From: Clostridia bacterium
GTDB taxonomy: Bacteria > Bacillota > Clostridia > Oscillospirales > CAG-272
DNA length: 15,925 nt
NCBI GenBank assembly: GCA_017612495.1
Contig: JAGAFQ010000016.1
Span: 1 to 15,925, forward strand
Reading direction: 5' to 3'
Both the position numbers and the translations under genes were made by a program. Below, piece by piece: positions 1 through 6,980 of the stretch (position 1 is its first letter; every line of letters starts with the position of its first letter). The notes under the pieces were generated by a model, which saw nothing but the letters and a program-made list of their open reading frames with translations, was not told where the DNA came from and did not search any database.

Positions 1-273
1 CTTTTTATTTTGCTTTTCGCAGTCGTGATACTCGCCTCTCTCTGCCTATCGCTTTATTTTGCCTCATTTGCGCTTATATCTTTGGTTTGGGGCACTGTTT
101 TGCAATTTATCTTTATGGCAATTTTCACTTTGGCTCTGCCGCTCGTTTTATTGCTGATACCCTATTTGATTTTCAAAACCGCACTCTCCCTCGGCAAAAA
201 AGTATTGTGGCTGTCATTTTTGTCGGTCGATGCCGTAATTGCCCTCTATATAATTTTTGCATATTTGATATAA
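1..273 (+). CDS. Hydrophobic membrane protein, 3' end only (partial)
   Basis: The reading frame is open from the first base of the window, and the sequence before the first possible start (TTG at 10) shows no ribosome binding site, so this is most likely the C-terminal 90 codons of a gene that begins outside. The visible part is almost wholly hydrophobic, rich in Leu, Ile, Phe and Ala, with a short basic turn near the middle (KTALSLGKK). This suggests about three membrane helices. It ends in TAA and is followed within 6 bases by an intrinsic terminator, which supports a real gene end. No family is recognisable from this fragment, and a function cannot be assigned. Confidence 0.55.
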   Translation, partial: LFILLFAVVILASLCLSLYFASFALISLVWGTVLQFIFMAIFTLALPLVLLLIPYLIFKTALSLGKKVLWLSFLSVDAVIALYIIFAYLI

Positions 274-278
274 TTGCA

Positions 279-306
279 GGCACTCGGTTTTGCGAGTGCC
301 TTTTTT
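279..306 (+). terminator. Intrinsic terminator of the partial membrane protein gene
   Basis: A perfect 8-base-pair stem, GGCACTCG (279-286) with CGAGTGCC (293-300), encloses a 6-base loop and is followed directly by six T. It separates the partial upstream gene from the promoter of the next operon. Confidence 0.9.
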
Positions 307-316
307 GCGAAAAAAC

Positions 317-345
317 TTGAAAATGTTAACAGTTTTTATTATAAT
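317..345 (+). promoter_or_regulatory. Sigma-A type promoter of the GNAT-ABC-DUF819 operon
   Basis: TTGAAA (317-322) and a perfect TATAAT (340-345) are separated by 17 bases. Transcription would start near 352, giving a leader of about 65 bases before the ATG at 420. The leader holds two weak stem-loops, AAAATT/AATTTT (364-380) and GCAAC/GTTGC (389-401). The second lies just before the GGGAGG ribosome binding site (409-414). No riboswitch class is recognised. Confidence 0.85.
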
Positions 346-419
346 AATATTATATCATCCGGCAAAATTTTCAGAATTTTATTCTACCGCAACGATGTTG
401 CATTTATCGGGAGGAAAAT

Positions 420-1523
420 ATGATTCGCAAATTAAAGCCTACGGAAATTGACAAATTTATCGACTTCGGGGATGAACTGTATAAAAACGATCCGAATTAC
501 GTCCCCTACATACGCAGCGATCTCAAAAAGACACTCAAAAAACTGATTTTCAAAAGAAAGAAATATAAATGTATTTGTTCATTTGACGAATCGGGAAAAA
601 TGAACGGCAGAGTCTTGATAACGATCGCGAGAAACAAGCAGCTTAACGTCGAATATTGCGGTTATTTCTCTCATTTTGAAGTAGTGAACGATCAAAACGT
701 GTTCAATGAGCTTATGGATTCCGTCCAAAAAAGCTTAAAGCGCAACGGCGCAAAATATATCGTGGGAAGTTTCTTCCATCACGACCCCGATAACAGACGC
801 GGCATCCTTATCGAGGGCTTTGACCGCTCGCCCATGATCTTCACATCTCACAACCCCGATTACTATAAGACTTTGTTTGAAAACGGCGGCTTTGAAAAGC
901 TCACGGATGCTTATGAGTATGAATACAAGAGCGATCCCGAAAAGCTGCAAAAGATCAAAGACACCGCAGAAAAAGCCTTAAAGGAAAACAGCATCACCAT
1001 TTCCAAATTGAATATGAAAAATTTGGATAAGGAGATTGATGACGTTCACACGATCATGAAGTCCGCGTCAACGGACGTCAATTTTGAGAGCGTGCCCTCG
1101 CGCAGTAAGCTCAAAAAACTCGTTTTGTCATGGAAGCGCTTTATCGACCCGGATTATGCTTTTATCGCAAGAAGAAACAGCGACGGCGCGCCCATCGGCT
1201 TTACCCTCTCGATACCCGACTATTTCGAGCTTATCAAAAAGATGAAAGGCCGCACCGGTCCTATCGCACTTCTTGTTTACTTATTCGGCCGCAAAAAGAT
1301 CAAAGGTCTTCGCGGCGTGCTTCAATACGTCATACCCGAATATCAGCACAAAGGCATTTCAAAAGCACTCTATTACGAGACGAAAAAATCGGTGGATAAA
1401 AACCATATCACAAGAATATCGCTCGGCACCATCATGGAAAACAACGCAAGCTCAAACGGTGCCATCGAATCGCTCGGCGGTGTGCTTTCGAGAGTTTACA
1501 GAGTTTATTACAAAAAATTGTAA
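420..1523 (+). CDS. Long GNAT-type N-acetyltransferase family protein, substrate unknown
   Basis: The 367-residue product matches, from memory, a widespread bacterial family of about 370-390 residues annotated as GNAT or hypothetical. Its hallmarks are visible: an N-terminal YKNDPNYVP segment (residues 21-29), the GILIEGFDRSP block (128-138) with NPDYY (145-149), and a C-terminal GNAT half. That half contains GVLQYVIPEYQHKGISKAL (299-317), whose QHKGIS part corresponds to the acetyl-CoA pyrophosphate-binding turn, and ENNASSNGAIESLGG (340-354). It appears soluble, so a cytoplasmic CoA-dependent acyl transfer is likely, but neither substrate nor product is known. The ATG is preceded by GGGAGG five bases upstream. 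It is the first gene of an operon, 26 bases before the ABC ATPase. Acetylation of a compound handled by the transporter is possible but is inference only. Confidence 0.85.
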   Translation: MIRKLKPTEIDKFIDFGDELYKNDPNYVPYIRSDLKKTLKKLIFKRKKYKCICSFDESGKMNGRVLITIARNKQLNVEYCGYFSHFEVVNDQNVFNELMDSVQKSLKRNGAKYIVGSFFHHDPDNRRGILIEGFDRSPMIFTSHNPDYYKTLFENGGFEKLTDAYEYEYKSDPEKLQKIKDTAEKALKENSITISKLNMKNLDKEIDDVHTIMKSASTDVNFESVPSRSKLKKLVLSWKRFIDPDYAFIARRNSDGAPIGFTLSIPDYFELIKKMKGRTGPIALLVYLFGRKKIKGLRGVLQYVIPEYQHKGISKALYYETKKSVDKNHITRISLGTIMENNASSNGAIESLGGVLSRVYRVYYKKL

Positions 1524-1549
1524 TTTGGTACCCGGAAAGAAATTATATT

Positions 1550-2251
1550 ATGTTTTTAACGATCACAAACTTGCAAAAATATTACGGACAAGCCGACAAC
1601 AAGCAGCTTGTCCTTAATAATATATCCGCAACTGTCGATGAGGGCAACATTTGCGTCATCATGGGCCCGAGCGGAAGCGGAAAGTCTACCCTTTTGCATT
1701 GCATCGGCGGACTCGAACGTTTTGACTCAGGCTCGATATGCGTAGATTCCGTCGAGCTTTCAAATCTTTCTGATAAAAAACTTGCCGCCTATCGCAGAAA
1801 CGCTCTCGGCTTTGTTTTTCAGTTCTATAACCTTATACCGAATCTTACCGTTGCCGAAAACGTGGACGTGTGCAAATATCTTGCGCCGTCTCCGCTCGAT
1901 CGCGATGAGCTTTTGTCGTTTTTGGTCCTCGAAGACAAGAAAAACTGCTTTCCGAACACGCTTTCGGGCGGTGAACAGCAGCGTTGCGCAATAGCGCGTG
2001 CGCTGATAAAAAAACCAAAACTGCTCCTTTGCGATGAGCCGACCGGTGCTTTGGATTCAAAAACCTCTTATGAGATACTTTCACTTATCGAAAAGGTCAA
2101 TAAAGAATACGGCACCACCATTCTCATCGTCACTCACAACAGCGCCATAAAGCCGATGGCGCACAAAATCATTACAATAAAAGACGGTGCCGTTTCGGAA
2201 TCGTATATGAATTCCGAAAGGATCTCCGCCTGCGCTTTGGAGAATATTTAA
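1550..2251 (+). CDS. ABC transporter ATP-binding protein (MacB/LolD/FtsE-like class)
   Basis: This 233-residue nucleotide-binding subunit has all expected motifs: Walker A GPSGSGKST (39-47), Q-loop FVFQFYNLIPN (Q91), signature LSGGEQQ (138-144), Walker B LLLCDEP (158-164), D-loop GALD (166-169) and the switch His in IVTHNS (H196). Length and motif spelling fit the class 3 ATPases that drive FtsX-fold permeases in peptide, bacteriocin or lipoprotein handling, so it should sit on the cytoplasmic face and energise the next gene's product. A purine-rich GGAAAG site precedes the ATG. Its stop TAA shares its last base with the ATG of the permease (TAATG), which points to translational coupling and equal expression. 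The substrate cannot be read from the sequence. Confidence 0.95.
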   Translation: MFLTITNLQKYYGQADNKQLVLNNISATVDEGNICVIMGPSGSGKSTLLHCIGGLERFDSGSICVDSVELSNLSDKKLAAYRRNALGFVFQFYNLIPNLTVAENVDVCKYLAPSPLDRDELLSFLVLEDKKNCFPNTLSGGEQQRCAIARALIKKPKLLLCDEPTGALDSKTSYEILSLIEKVNKEYGTTILIVTHNSAIKPMAHKIITIKDGAVSESYMNSERISACALENI

Positions 2252-4566
2252 TGCCCCGCTTACTTATAAAACGTTTTTTTCGTTCGTTCAAAGAAAATTT
2301 TGCCCGGCATTTCGCGCAGATCCTGCTCGTTTTTGCCGTTGTCACCGTGATAGTGTCGCTTGAAAGAACGGCTTTCACGATCATTGACGGGCGCCAAAAC
2401 AACAAAGATTTTGAACGTATCGAAGACGGACAGTTCACAACGCTTTTTCCGATACCCGATGATGAAATTTCAAAGCTTTGCGAAGAATATAACGTTCAAA
2501 TTCAAGAAAATTTCGGCGTTGACGTACAGTCCGAAAATAAAATATACCGAATTTTCAGACAAAGAGAAAACATCGATGTTCAGGTGTTTTTTGAGGGTAC
2601 TCTGCCCGATTCGGATTATCAAGCCGTCATTGAGCAAAATTACGCTTATAAATACAATATCTCATGCGGCGACAGTATAGATATCGGCGATAATACATAT
2701 ACCGTCTGCGGCATCGCATCGCTACCCGATTACGTTCATTCGACCGAACATATGAACGATATATGTGCGACAGCTGACCGCTTTTTGTGGGTGATCGTCA
2801 CCGATAGCGAATTCGAAAAATACTATTGCGATAACAGATATACGCCCGAATATACTTATGCATACCGACTTTCTTCAAAAGACGATCTTGTAAACTTTTC
2901 GCACGCCGTTTATGATATGAAGATCGATGATTCACATCTTATAAATGCCGATGAATCTTTAAGAGAATACATATCTTCGATGCAAAACGGCGAAAATGGA
3001 TCGATGCCGAACGTCTTGCAGTTCATCGAAAGAGAAGATAACAGGCGCATGGACATCGAACTAAAATATGCGTTTATTTACAAAAGCGCGGGATTTTCTG
3101 TCGGCATTTTGCTCATTGCCATGCTCGCATTCATTTTTGCCGTAGTAACGCGCAATGAGATACACAACGACCATAATGTGATAGGCTCACTTTATGCGCT
3201 GGGAGTATCTAAACGCACTATCATATCGTTCTACATTTTCCCCGGTGTTATCGTTTCATTTTTGGGCGGAATTATCGGTCTTACGGTCGGTTTTCTCCCC
3301 GAGATCACCGATATTTCGATGCGCGCTTTTCACGGCGTGAATTCTTTTCCATATTATGAACTGTCAAACCCGCTTGTTTTATATTTATATTCTTTGGTAA
3401 TGCCGCCGATCGTAAATTTTGCGGTCAATTACATCGTTTTGAACCGTTCCCTCTCGCATTCTGCGCTCTCTTTGATACGCGGCACATACGAAAGCAAAAA
3501 AGTTTTCAATATAAAACTCAAAACGAACAATTTCATTCGCCGTTTCAAGCTGCGCCACTTGATAGAAGAACGCGGCAGCATCATCACCTTTGTTTGCGTT
3601 TTGTCATCGCTCATAATTCTCATGCTGGGACTTTCGACGAATGCCATGATAAAAAACAACGTATCGTCAACGATCGAAAACACAAATTACAAATACCTAT
3701 GCACGCTTAAATACCCCGCAAAGGATCTTGCGACGAGCGGCGAAAAAATATTTATCAAAAACGTAAAATCCGAATACGGCGAAAACAATATCATATTCTC
3801 TCTTGTGGGAATTCCCGAAAACAGTAAATTCTATTCGGCAAAGCCCGACAATGATACGGATTCTGCCGTTGCGGGAAAAGCTCTCGCTTCTAAATTCAAT
3901 TTGAAAAAAGGCAGTAAACTTACCTTTTGCGAAGGCGTCGCAGAAAAAGAGTTCTCGGTAATTATTACGGATATCGTCGATTCAAATTCAAATATGGAAC
4001 TCTATATGCATATTGACTGCGTAAGAGAGATGTTTGATTGTTCAAGCTCATTTTATAACACCGTTTTGTTCTCTGATGAGCCGGATATAGATGATTCTCT
4101 TATCTATTCAAAAACTAAAACAGAGGACATTTTGAATAATATTTCCTTGATGAAACGGGCAGTAACCCCGTTTATGTGGTTTTCATATATTTCGTCGATA
4201 CTCATTTTTATAGCGGCGCTCTATCTTATTGTCAGCACGATGATAGACAGTACCTCGATCGGCATCTCGCTGATACACGTTTTGGGTTACGATCATTTTG
4301 AAGCGCACCGTATGTATATAAGCCCCATTTCATATTCCGTCATCGCCGCTCTCATCTTTGCCATTCCCGTATCAAAGATAATAAGCAGCGGTCTTTGCCG
4401 CTACGTTTTTTCAAAATTCGCAACGGGAATGTTTTTTGAACTGCCCATCGAAGATTACGTAATAGTATTTTTATCCGCTTTGGCGATATTCTTCTTTATA
4501 CTTCTTCTGCTATTGCAAAAAGTCAAACGCATCGACACCTCATTGGCTTTGAAATGCAGAGAATGA
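2251..4566 (+). CDS. ABC transporter permease with two FtsX-type cores (eight membrane helices)
   Basis: This 771-residue integral membrane partner of the upstream ATPase has predicted helices near residues 22-41, 282-300, 323-347, 374-397, 442-464, 642-664, 691-713 and 734-756. Helices 2-4 and 6-8 each form an FtsX core with the coupling-type segments IGSLYALGVSKR (311-322) and GISLIHVLGYDH (671-682). Large extracellular domains follow helix 1 (about 240 residues) and helix 5 (about 175 residues). This is the duplicated FtsX layout of mechanotransmission-type exporters in Firmicutes, not the ten-helix BceB plan. No HlyD/MacA-type adaptor and no two-component system lies nearby, so resistance or signalling roles of the Bce kind are not supported by context. 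The substrate is unknown. A peptide, lipid or cell-envelope role is inference. Confidence 0.92.
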   Translation: MPRLLIKRFFRSFKENFARHFAQILLVFAVVTVIVSLERTAFTIIDGRQNNKDFERIEDGQFTTLFPIPDDEISKLCEEYNVQIQENFGVDVQSENKIYRIFRQRENIDVQVFFEGTLPDSDYQAVIEQNYAYKYNISCGDSIDIGDNTYTVCGIASLPDYVHSTEHMNDICATADRFLWVIVTDSEFEKYYCDNRYTPEYTYAYRLSSKDDLVNFSHAVYDMKIDDSHLINADESLREYISSMQNGENGSMPNVLQFIEREDNRRMDIELKYAFIYKSAGFSVGILLIAMLAFIFAVVTRNEIHNDHNVIGSLYALGVSKRTIISFYIFPGVIVSFLGGIIGLTVGFLPEITDISMRAFHGVNSFPYYELSNPLVLYLYSLVMPPIVNFAVNYIVLNRSLSHSALSLIRGTYESKKVFNIKLKTNNFIRRFKLRHLIEERGSIITFVCVLSSLIILMLGLSTNAMIKNNVSSTIENTNYKYLCTLKYPAKDLATSGEKIFIKNVKSEYGENNIIFSLVGIPENSKFYSAKPDNDTDSAVAGKALASKFNLKKGSKLTFCEGVAEKEFSVIITDIVDSNSNMELYMHIDCVREMFDCSSSFYNTVLFSDEPDIDDSLIYSKTKTEDILNNISLMKRAVTPFMWFSYISSILIFIAALYLIVSTMIDSTSIGISLIHVLGYDHFEAHRMYISPISYSVIAALIFAIPVSKIISSGLCRYVFSKFATGMFFELPIEDYVIVFLSALAIFFFILLLLLQKVKRIDTSLALKCRE

Positions 4567-4584
4567 TTTTTAAGTGGAGTTAAT

Positions 4585-5757
4585 ATGATCATAACGATAA
4601 CCGAACTTGTGCTGACGTTAATTATTCCTCTGCTGATATTGAAATACCGCCACGCAAAGCCGATATCTTTGATCGGCTGTATCGGCGCGGCATATCTTGC
4701 CGGAATTATTTATTCGTTGGCGGCATCGGCATTTTTCCCCGCAAGGGATACATCCATAGCCGAAATTATTGCATATGCCGGCATATCCGTTGCCATTCCC
4801 CTTTTGCTGTTTTCAAACAACATAAAAAACGTATTGCGGCTTTCAAAGTCCACGCTTTTATCGTTTTTTCTCTTGATAATATCCGTCATGGGCGCAACAT
4901 TCTTAATATATGTTCTTATCGCCCGCAATATTGACGGAGGAGGGACACTCGGCGGTATGGCGGTGGCGCTCTATACGGGCGGAACGCCGAATCTCAACGC
5001 CGTGGCGTGTATGTTTCAATTAGATAATGAGCTTATTTTAACGGCAAATCTGTCGGATATTATGTTCGGCGGAATATTCTACGTTTTTCTGACGTTCGCC
5101 GCAAAGCCACTGCTCTCGCGTTTCTTGAAAAGTTCCGAAAAAGCAAAGATCACATCCGAGCCCGGTGCTGAAAATGAAAATGACGCTCTTCCCTTTTCGT
5201 TTGGAAACAAAGGCGTCATTCGCAATTTGCTCATTGCCTTTATGATAGTTGCCGTATCCTTTGGAATAGGTATGCTCATTTGGCTTGCAAAAGGCAAGAT
5301 CGACGGAACTATGACGAACTATGTCGTTCCGGCATTGATGATAGGCGCCACCGTCGGCGGAATACTGCTTTCACTAAACAAAAAAGTAAATTCGGTAAAA
5401 GAAAACGACATAATAGGTCAATATTTTGCGACCGTTTTCAGTTATTCAATCGCCTCGATAATAAATTTGGGAAAGATCGGCGCCGTTTCGCTCAAAATAT
5501 TTGCATTCTATGCGTGCATTACCACTATTTCTTTCATCATACACGCCGTCTTGTGCAAAGTATTCTCTGTTGATGCCGATACGATGATAATCACTCTGAC
5601 AGCCGGAATATACGGCCCCGCTTTTATACCGAGTGTCAGCAAAGCCGTAAAAGCCGAACATCTGCTTTCGGCGGGCCTTATCGTCGGCTCGCTCGGCTAT
5701 GCCGTCGGAACATTTCTCGGCATGGCATACACGTATTTTCTCAATTTTATCGGCTGA
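4585..5757 (+). CDS. DUF819 (YjcL-like) family integral membrane protein
   Basis: The 390-residue polytopic protein carries the characteristic DUF819 signatures YTGGTPNLNAVA (130-141), GIYGPAFIPSVSKAV (351-365) and GSLGYAVGTFLG (378-389). About ten hydrophobic helices are interrupted by one hydrophilic, probably cytoplasmic loop (about 182-212). Two related Gly-rich elements in the two halves suggest an inverted-repeat transporter fold. The family is widespread in bacteria, and I know of no established substrate. The ATG has GTGGAG five bases upstream, and the gap from the permease is 18 bases, so it is the last gene of the operon before the terminator at 5792-5822. Its company with an acetyltransferase and an exporter is worth noting, but no joint function is proven. 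Confidence 0.9.
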   Translation: MIITITELVLTLIIPLLILKYRHAKPISLIGCIGAAYLAGIIYSLAASAFFPARDTSIAEIIAYAGISVAIPLLLFSNNIKNVLRLSKSTLLSFFLLIISVMGATFLIYVLIARNIDGGGTLGGMAVALYTGGTPNLNAVACMFQLDNELILTANLSDIMFGGIFYVFLTFAAKPLLSRFLKSSEKAKITSEPGAENENDALPFSFGNKGVIRNLLIAFMIVAVSFGIGMLIWLAKGKIDGTMTNYVVPALMIGATVGGILLSLNKKVNSVKENDIIGQYFATVFSYSIASIINLGKIGAVSLKIFAFYACITTISFIIHAVLCKVFSVDADTMIITLTAGIYGPAFIPSVSKAVKAEHLLSAGLIVGSLGYAVGTFLGMAYTYFLNFIG

Positions 5758-5791
5758 TGATATTAATAACACCGCAATATTTTTGCAAATT

Positions 5792-5822
5792 AAAAAGCAC
5801 CCATAAACGTGAGTGCTTTTTT
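5792..5822. terminator. Bidirectional intrinsic terminator after the DUF819 gene
   Basis: The arms AAAAAGCAC (5792-5800) and GTGCTTTTT (5813-5821) pair with a 12-base loop. A run of T on one side and A on the other allows use on both strands. On the + strand it ends the GNAT-ABC-DUF819 operon. On the - strand it lies 18 bases beyond the outer copy of the rpsI 3' end (5840-5857), exactly where the native rpsI terminator would be expected if the 5858-5998 segment were an insertion. Confidence 0.8.
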
Positions 5823-5839
5823 GTATTTGAAATAAAAAT

Positions 5840-5857
5840 TTATCTCTTGGAGAACTG
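5840..5857. repeat. Outer copy of the rpsI 3'-end direct repeat (att-like)
   Basis: TTATCTCTTGGAGAACTG is identical to 5999-6016, which is the real rpsI 3' end. On the - strand both read CAG TTC TCC AAG AGA TAA, coding Gln-Phe-Ser-Lys-Arg-stop. Identity is exactly 18 bases, as bases 5839 and 5858 both differ from their counterparts. The offset is 159 bases. No S9-like coding precedes this copy on the - strand, so it is not a second rpsI gene. Confidence 0.9.
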
Positions 5858-5867
5858 TACGAGCGTT

Positions 5868-5890
5868 AAAAAATCGATCCGCTGGATCGA
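5868..5890 (-). terminator. Second terminator-like hairpin downstream of rpsI
   Basis: Read on the - strand, the stem TCGATCC/GGATCGA (5884-5890 with 5874-5880, three-base loop) is followed by six U (the A run 5868-5873). It is a good intrinsic-terminator shape only on the - strand, placed as a back-up behind the stronger one at 5948-5993. Confidence 0.6.
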
Positions 5891-5947
5891 TTTCAGCGAG
5901 TACCTGCGAAGCTTGCTGAGCAGGCCGCAAGGCAGCCGATAGGCTGC

Positions 5948-5993
5948 TTCATCAAAAAAAGGCCTTCCACGGGGAAGGCCTTTTTTTGATGAA
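5948..5993. terminator. rpsI: Strong terminator of the rplM-rpsI operon
   Basis: The arms 5948-5968 and 5973-5993 form a perfect 21-base-pair inverted repeat around a four-base loop (ACGG). The core is GGCCTTCC/GGAAGGCC with seven A on one side and seven T on the other. It begins five bases past the rpsI stop, so it ends the ribosomal operon on the - strand. The symmetry makes it usable on the + strand too. Confidence 0.92.
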
Positions 5994-5998
5994 TAAGC

Positions 5999-6016
5999 TT
6001 ATCTCTTGGAGAACTG
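5999..6016. repeat. rpsI: Inner copy of the 18-base direct repeat, the rpsI 3' end
   Basis: These bases encode the last five residues of S9 (QFSKR) plus the stop on the - strand, and are identical to 5840-5857. S9 tails are very conserved because the terminal Lys-Arg reaches the ribosomal P site, which makes the gene end a stable target for site-specific integrases. Confidence 0.9.
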
Positions 6017-6400
6017 CGGTGCGCGACGTGCGGCTTTGAGACCGTACTTCTTTCTTTCTTTCATACGAGGGTCTCTTGTCAAGAAACCTGCTTTCTTAAG
6101 AGCGGGACGATAAGCTTCGTCAGCTTTAAGAAGAGCTCTTGCGATACCGTGACGGATAGCGCCTGCCTGACCTGAAATGCCGCCGCCGGCAACGGTGCAG
6201 ACTACGTCGAATTTGCCTTCGGTCTCAGTTACGCCGAAAGGCTGATTTACGATAAGTTTAAGAGTGCCGAGTCCGAAATAATCGTCGATATCACGGTTGT
6301 TGATGGTTACAACACCGGTACCGGGCATAACGCGAACGCGAGCGATTGATTTTTTTCTTCTGCCGGTTCCGTAGAAATAAGGTTTTGCACTTGTATACAT
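5999..6400 (-). CDS. rpsI: 30S ribosomal protein S9
   Basis: The 133-residue product is full length for bacterial S9, a small-subunit protein whose C-terminal tail contacts the P-site tRNA. Family blocks are clear: YFYGTGRRKKSIARVRVMPG near the N terminus, NNRDIDDYF, the glycine-rich VAGGGISGQAGAIRHGIARAL segment, and the tail DPRMKERKKYGLKAARRAPQFSKR. The ATG at 6398-6400 has an AGAAGGAG site (6410-6417) behind it. It lies 28 bases downstream of rplM, the usual bacterial pairing, and is followed by a strong terminator. The last 18 coding bases are duplicated downstream at 5840-5857. Confidence 0.98.
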   Translation of the reverse strand: MYTSAKPYFYGTGRRKKSIARVRVMPGTGVVTINNRDIDDYFGLGTLKLIVNQPFGVTETEGKFDVVCTVAGGGISGQAGAIRHGIARALLKADEAYRPALKKAGFLTRDPRMKERKKYGLKAARRAPQFSKR

Positions 6401-6428
6401 ATTCTGTTACTCCTTCTCTACACTCAAA

Positions 6429-6851
6429 TTAAAGGGAAATAGGCTTCTGAGCCTGCTGATTGTGCTGACCGTCGCGGTAAACTCTGAGACGGGTAAGTGA
6501 GTTTGCGCCGATGGTGTTCTTGGGAAGCATGCCCTTAACTGCCAAACGAAGTACCTCTTCGGGCTTTGAAGCCATAAGAGTCTTGGCGGAAACTTCTTTA
6601 AGACCGCCGATGTAACCCGAATGACGGTAATATTTCTTGTTCTGGAGCTTATTGCCCGTGAAAATTGCCTTGGATGCGTTGATGATGATGACGAATTCGC
6701 CGCAATCAACGTGGGGTGTGAATTCGGGGCGATGTTTGCCTCTTAAAATATTTGCTGCCATAACAGCAGTCTTGCCTACCGGCTTGCCGGCAGCATCGAT
6801 AACGTACCAACGACGTTCGATGGTTTCGTTCTTTGCCATAAATGTTGACAT
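6429..6851 (-). CDS. rplM: 50S ribosomal protein L13
   Basis: The 140-residue product is full length for L13, an early-assembly large-subunit protein binding 23S rRNA. Recognisable parts are RRWYVIDAAGKPVGKTAVMAANILRGKHRPEFTPHVDCG, the YYRHSGYIGGL block and AVKGMLPKNTIGANSLTRLRVY near the C terminus. The chosen ATG (6849-6851) has a CCTCC complement, i.e. GGAGG, at 6861-6865, nine bases upstream. A second Met at residue 5 could also serve but is farther from this site. It is the first gene of the rplM-rpsI operon, driven by the consensus promoter at 6903-6931. The leader is only about 45 bases and shows no convincing L13 leader structure. Confidence 0.98.
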   Translation of the reverse strand: MSTFMAKNETIERRWYVIDAAGKPVGKTAVMAANILRGKHRPEFTPHVDCGEFVIIINASKAIFTGNKLQNKKYYRHSGYIGGLKEVSAKTLMASKPEEVLRLAVKGMLPKNTIGANSLTRLRVYRDGQHNQQAQKPISL

Positions 6852-6902
6852 TTTATATATCCTCCGTAAAAAACTTTATGTTTCGCTTTTACAACGTTCG
6901 TT

Positions 6903-6931
6903 ATTATAGCACCCAAAAACGCCCTTGTCAA
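6903..6931 (-). promoter_or_regulatory. rplM: Perfect-consensus sigma-A promoter of rplM-rpsI
   Basis: On the - strand TTGACA (6926-6931) and TATAAT (6903-6908) are both exact and 17 bases apart. Upstream of the -35 box lies an A/T-rich stretch (6932-6952) that could act as an UP element. This fits the high expression expected for a ribosomal protein operon. Confidence 0.93.
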
Positions 6932-6980
6932 CACATTTTTGAAAAAAAGTTCGGAAATTTCGATTTAGTTTTTACAATCT

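Larger units (their letters stand above)
5858..5998. other. 141-base hairpin-rich segment between rpsI-end repeats (insertion scar or mini-element)
   Basis: The segment is bounded by the two 18-base copies. It contains a perfect 10-base-pair hairpin AAATCGATCC/GGATCGATTT (5871-5893, loop GCT), a weaker CCTGC/GCAGG pairing (5903-5924), GCAGCC/GGCTGC with loop GATA (5932-5947), and the long terminator stem at 5948-5993. No convincing coding frame is present. Being compact, strongly folded and flanked by a duplicated gene end, it resembles the remnant of an element integrated at the rpsI 3' end or a small non-autonomous element. It could also be a chance tandem duplication followed by divergence. 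Confidence 0.55.

Noticed and set aside
5757..5942. A 61-codon open frame on the + strand across the terminator and the rpsI-end repeat
   Set aside because: It runs through an intrinsic terminator and several hairpins, has no ribosome binding site at its ATG, and resembles no protein family. It is noncoding sequence read as codons.
6852..6896. L13-type autoregulatory leader before rplM
   Set aside because: The leader is only about 45 bases and shows just a weak AACG/CGTT pairing, with nothing like the known multi-stem leader.
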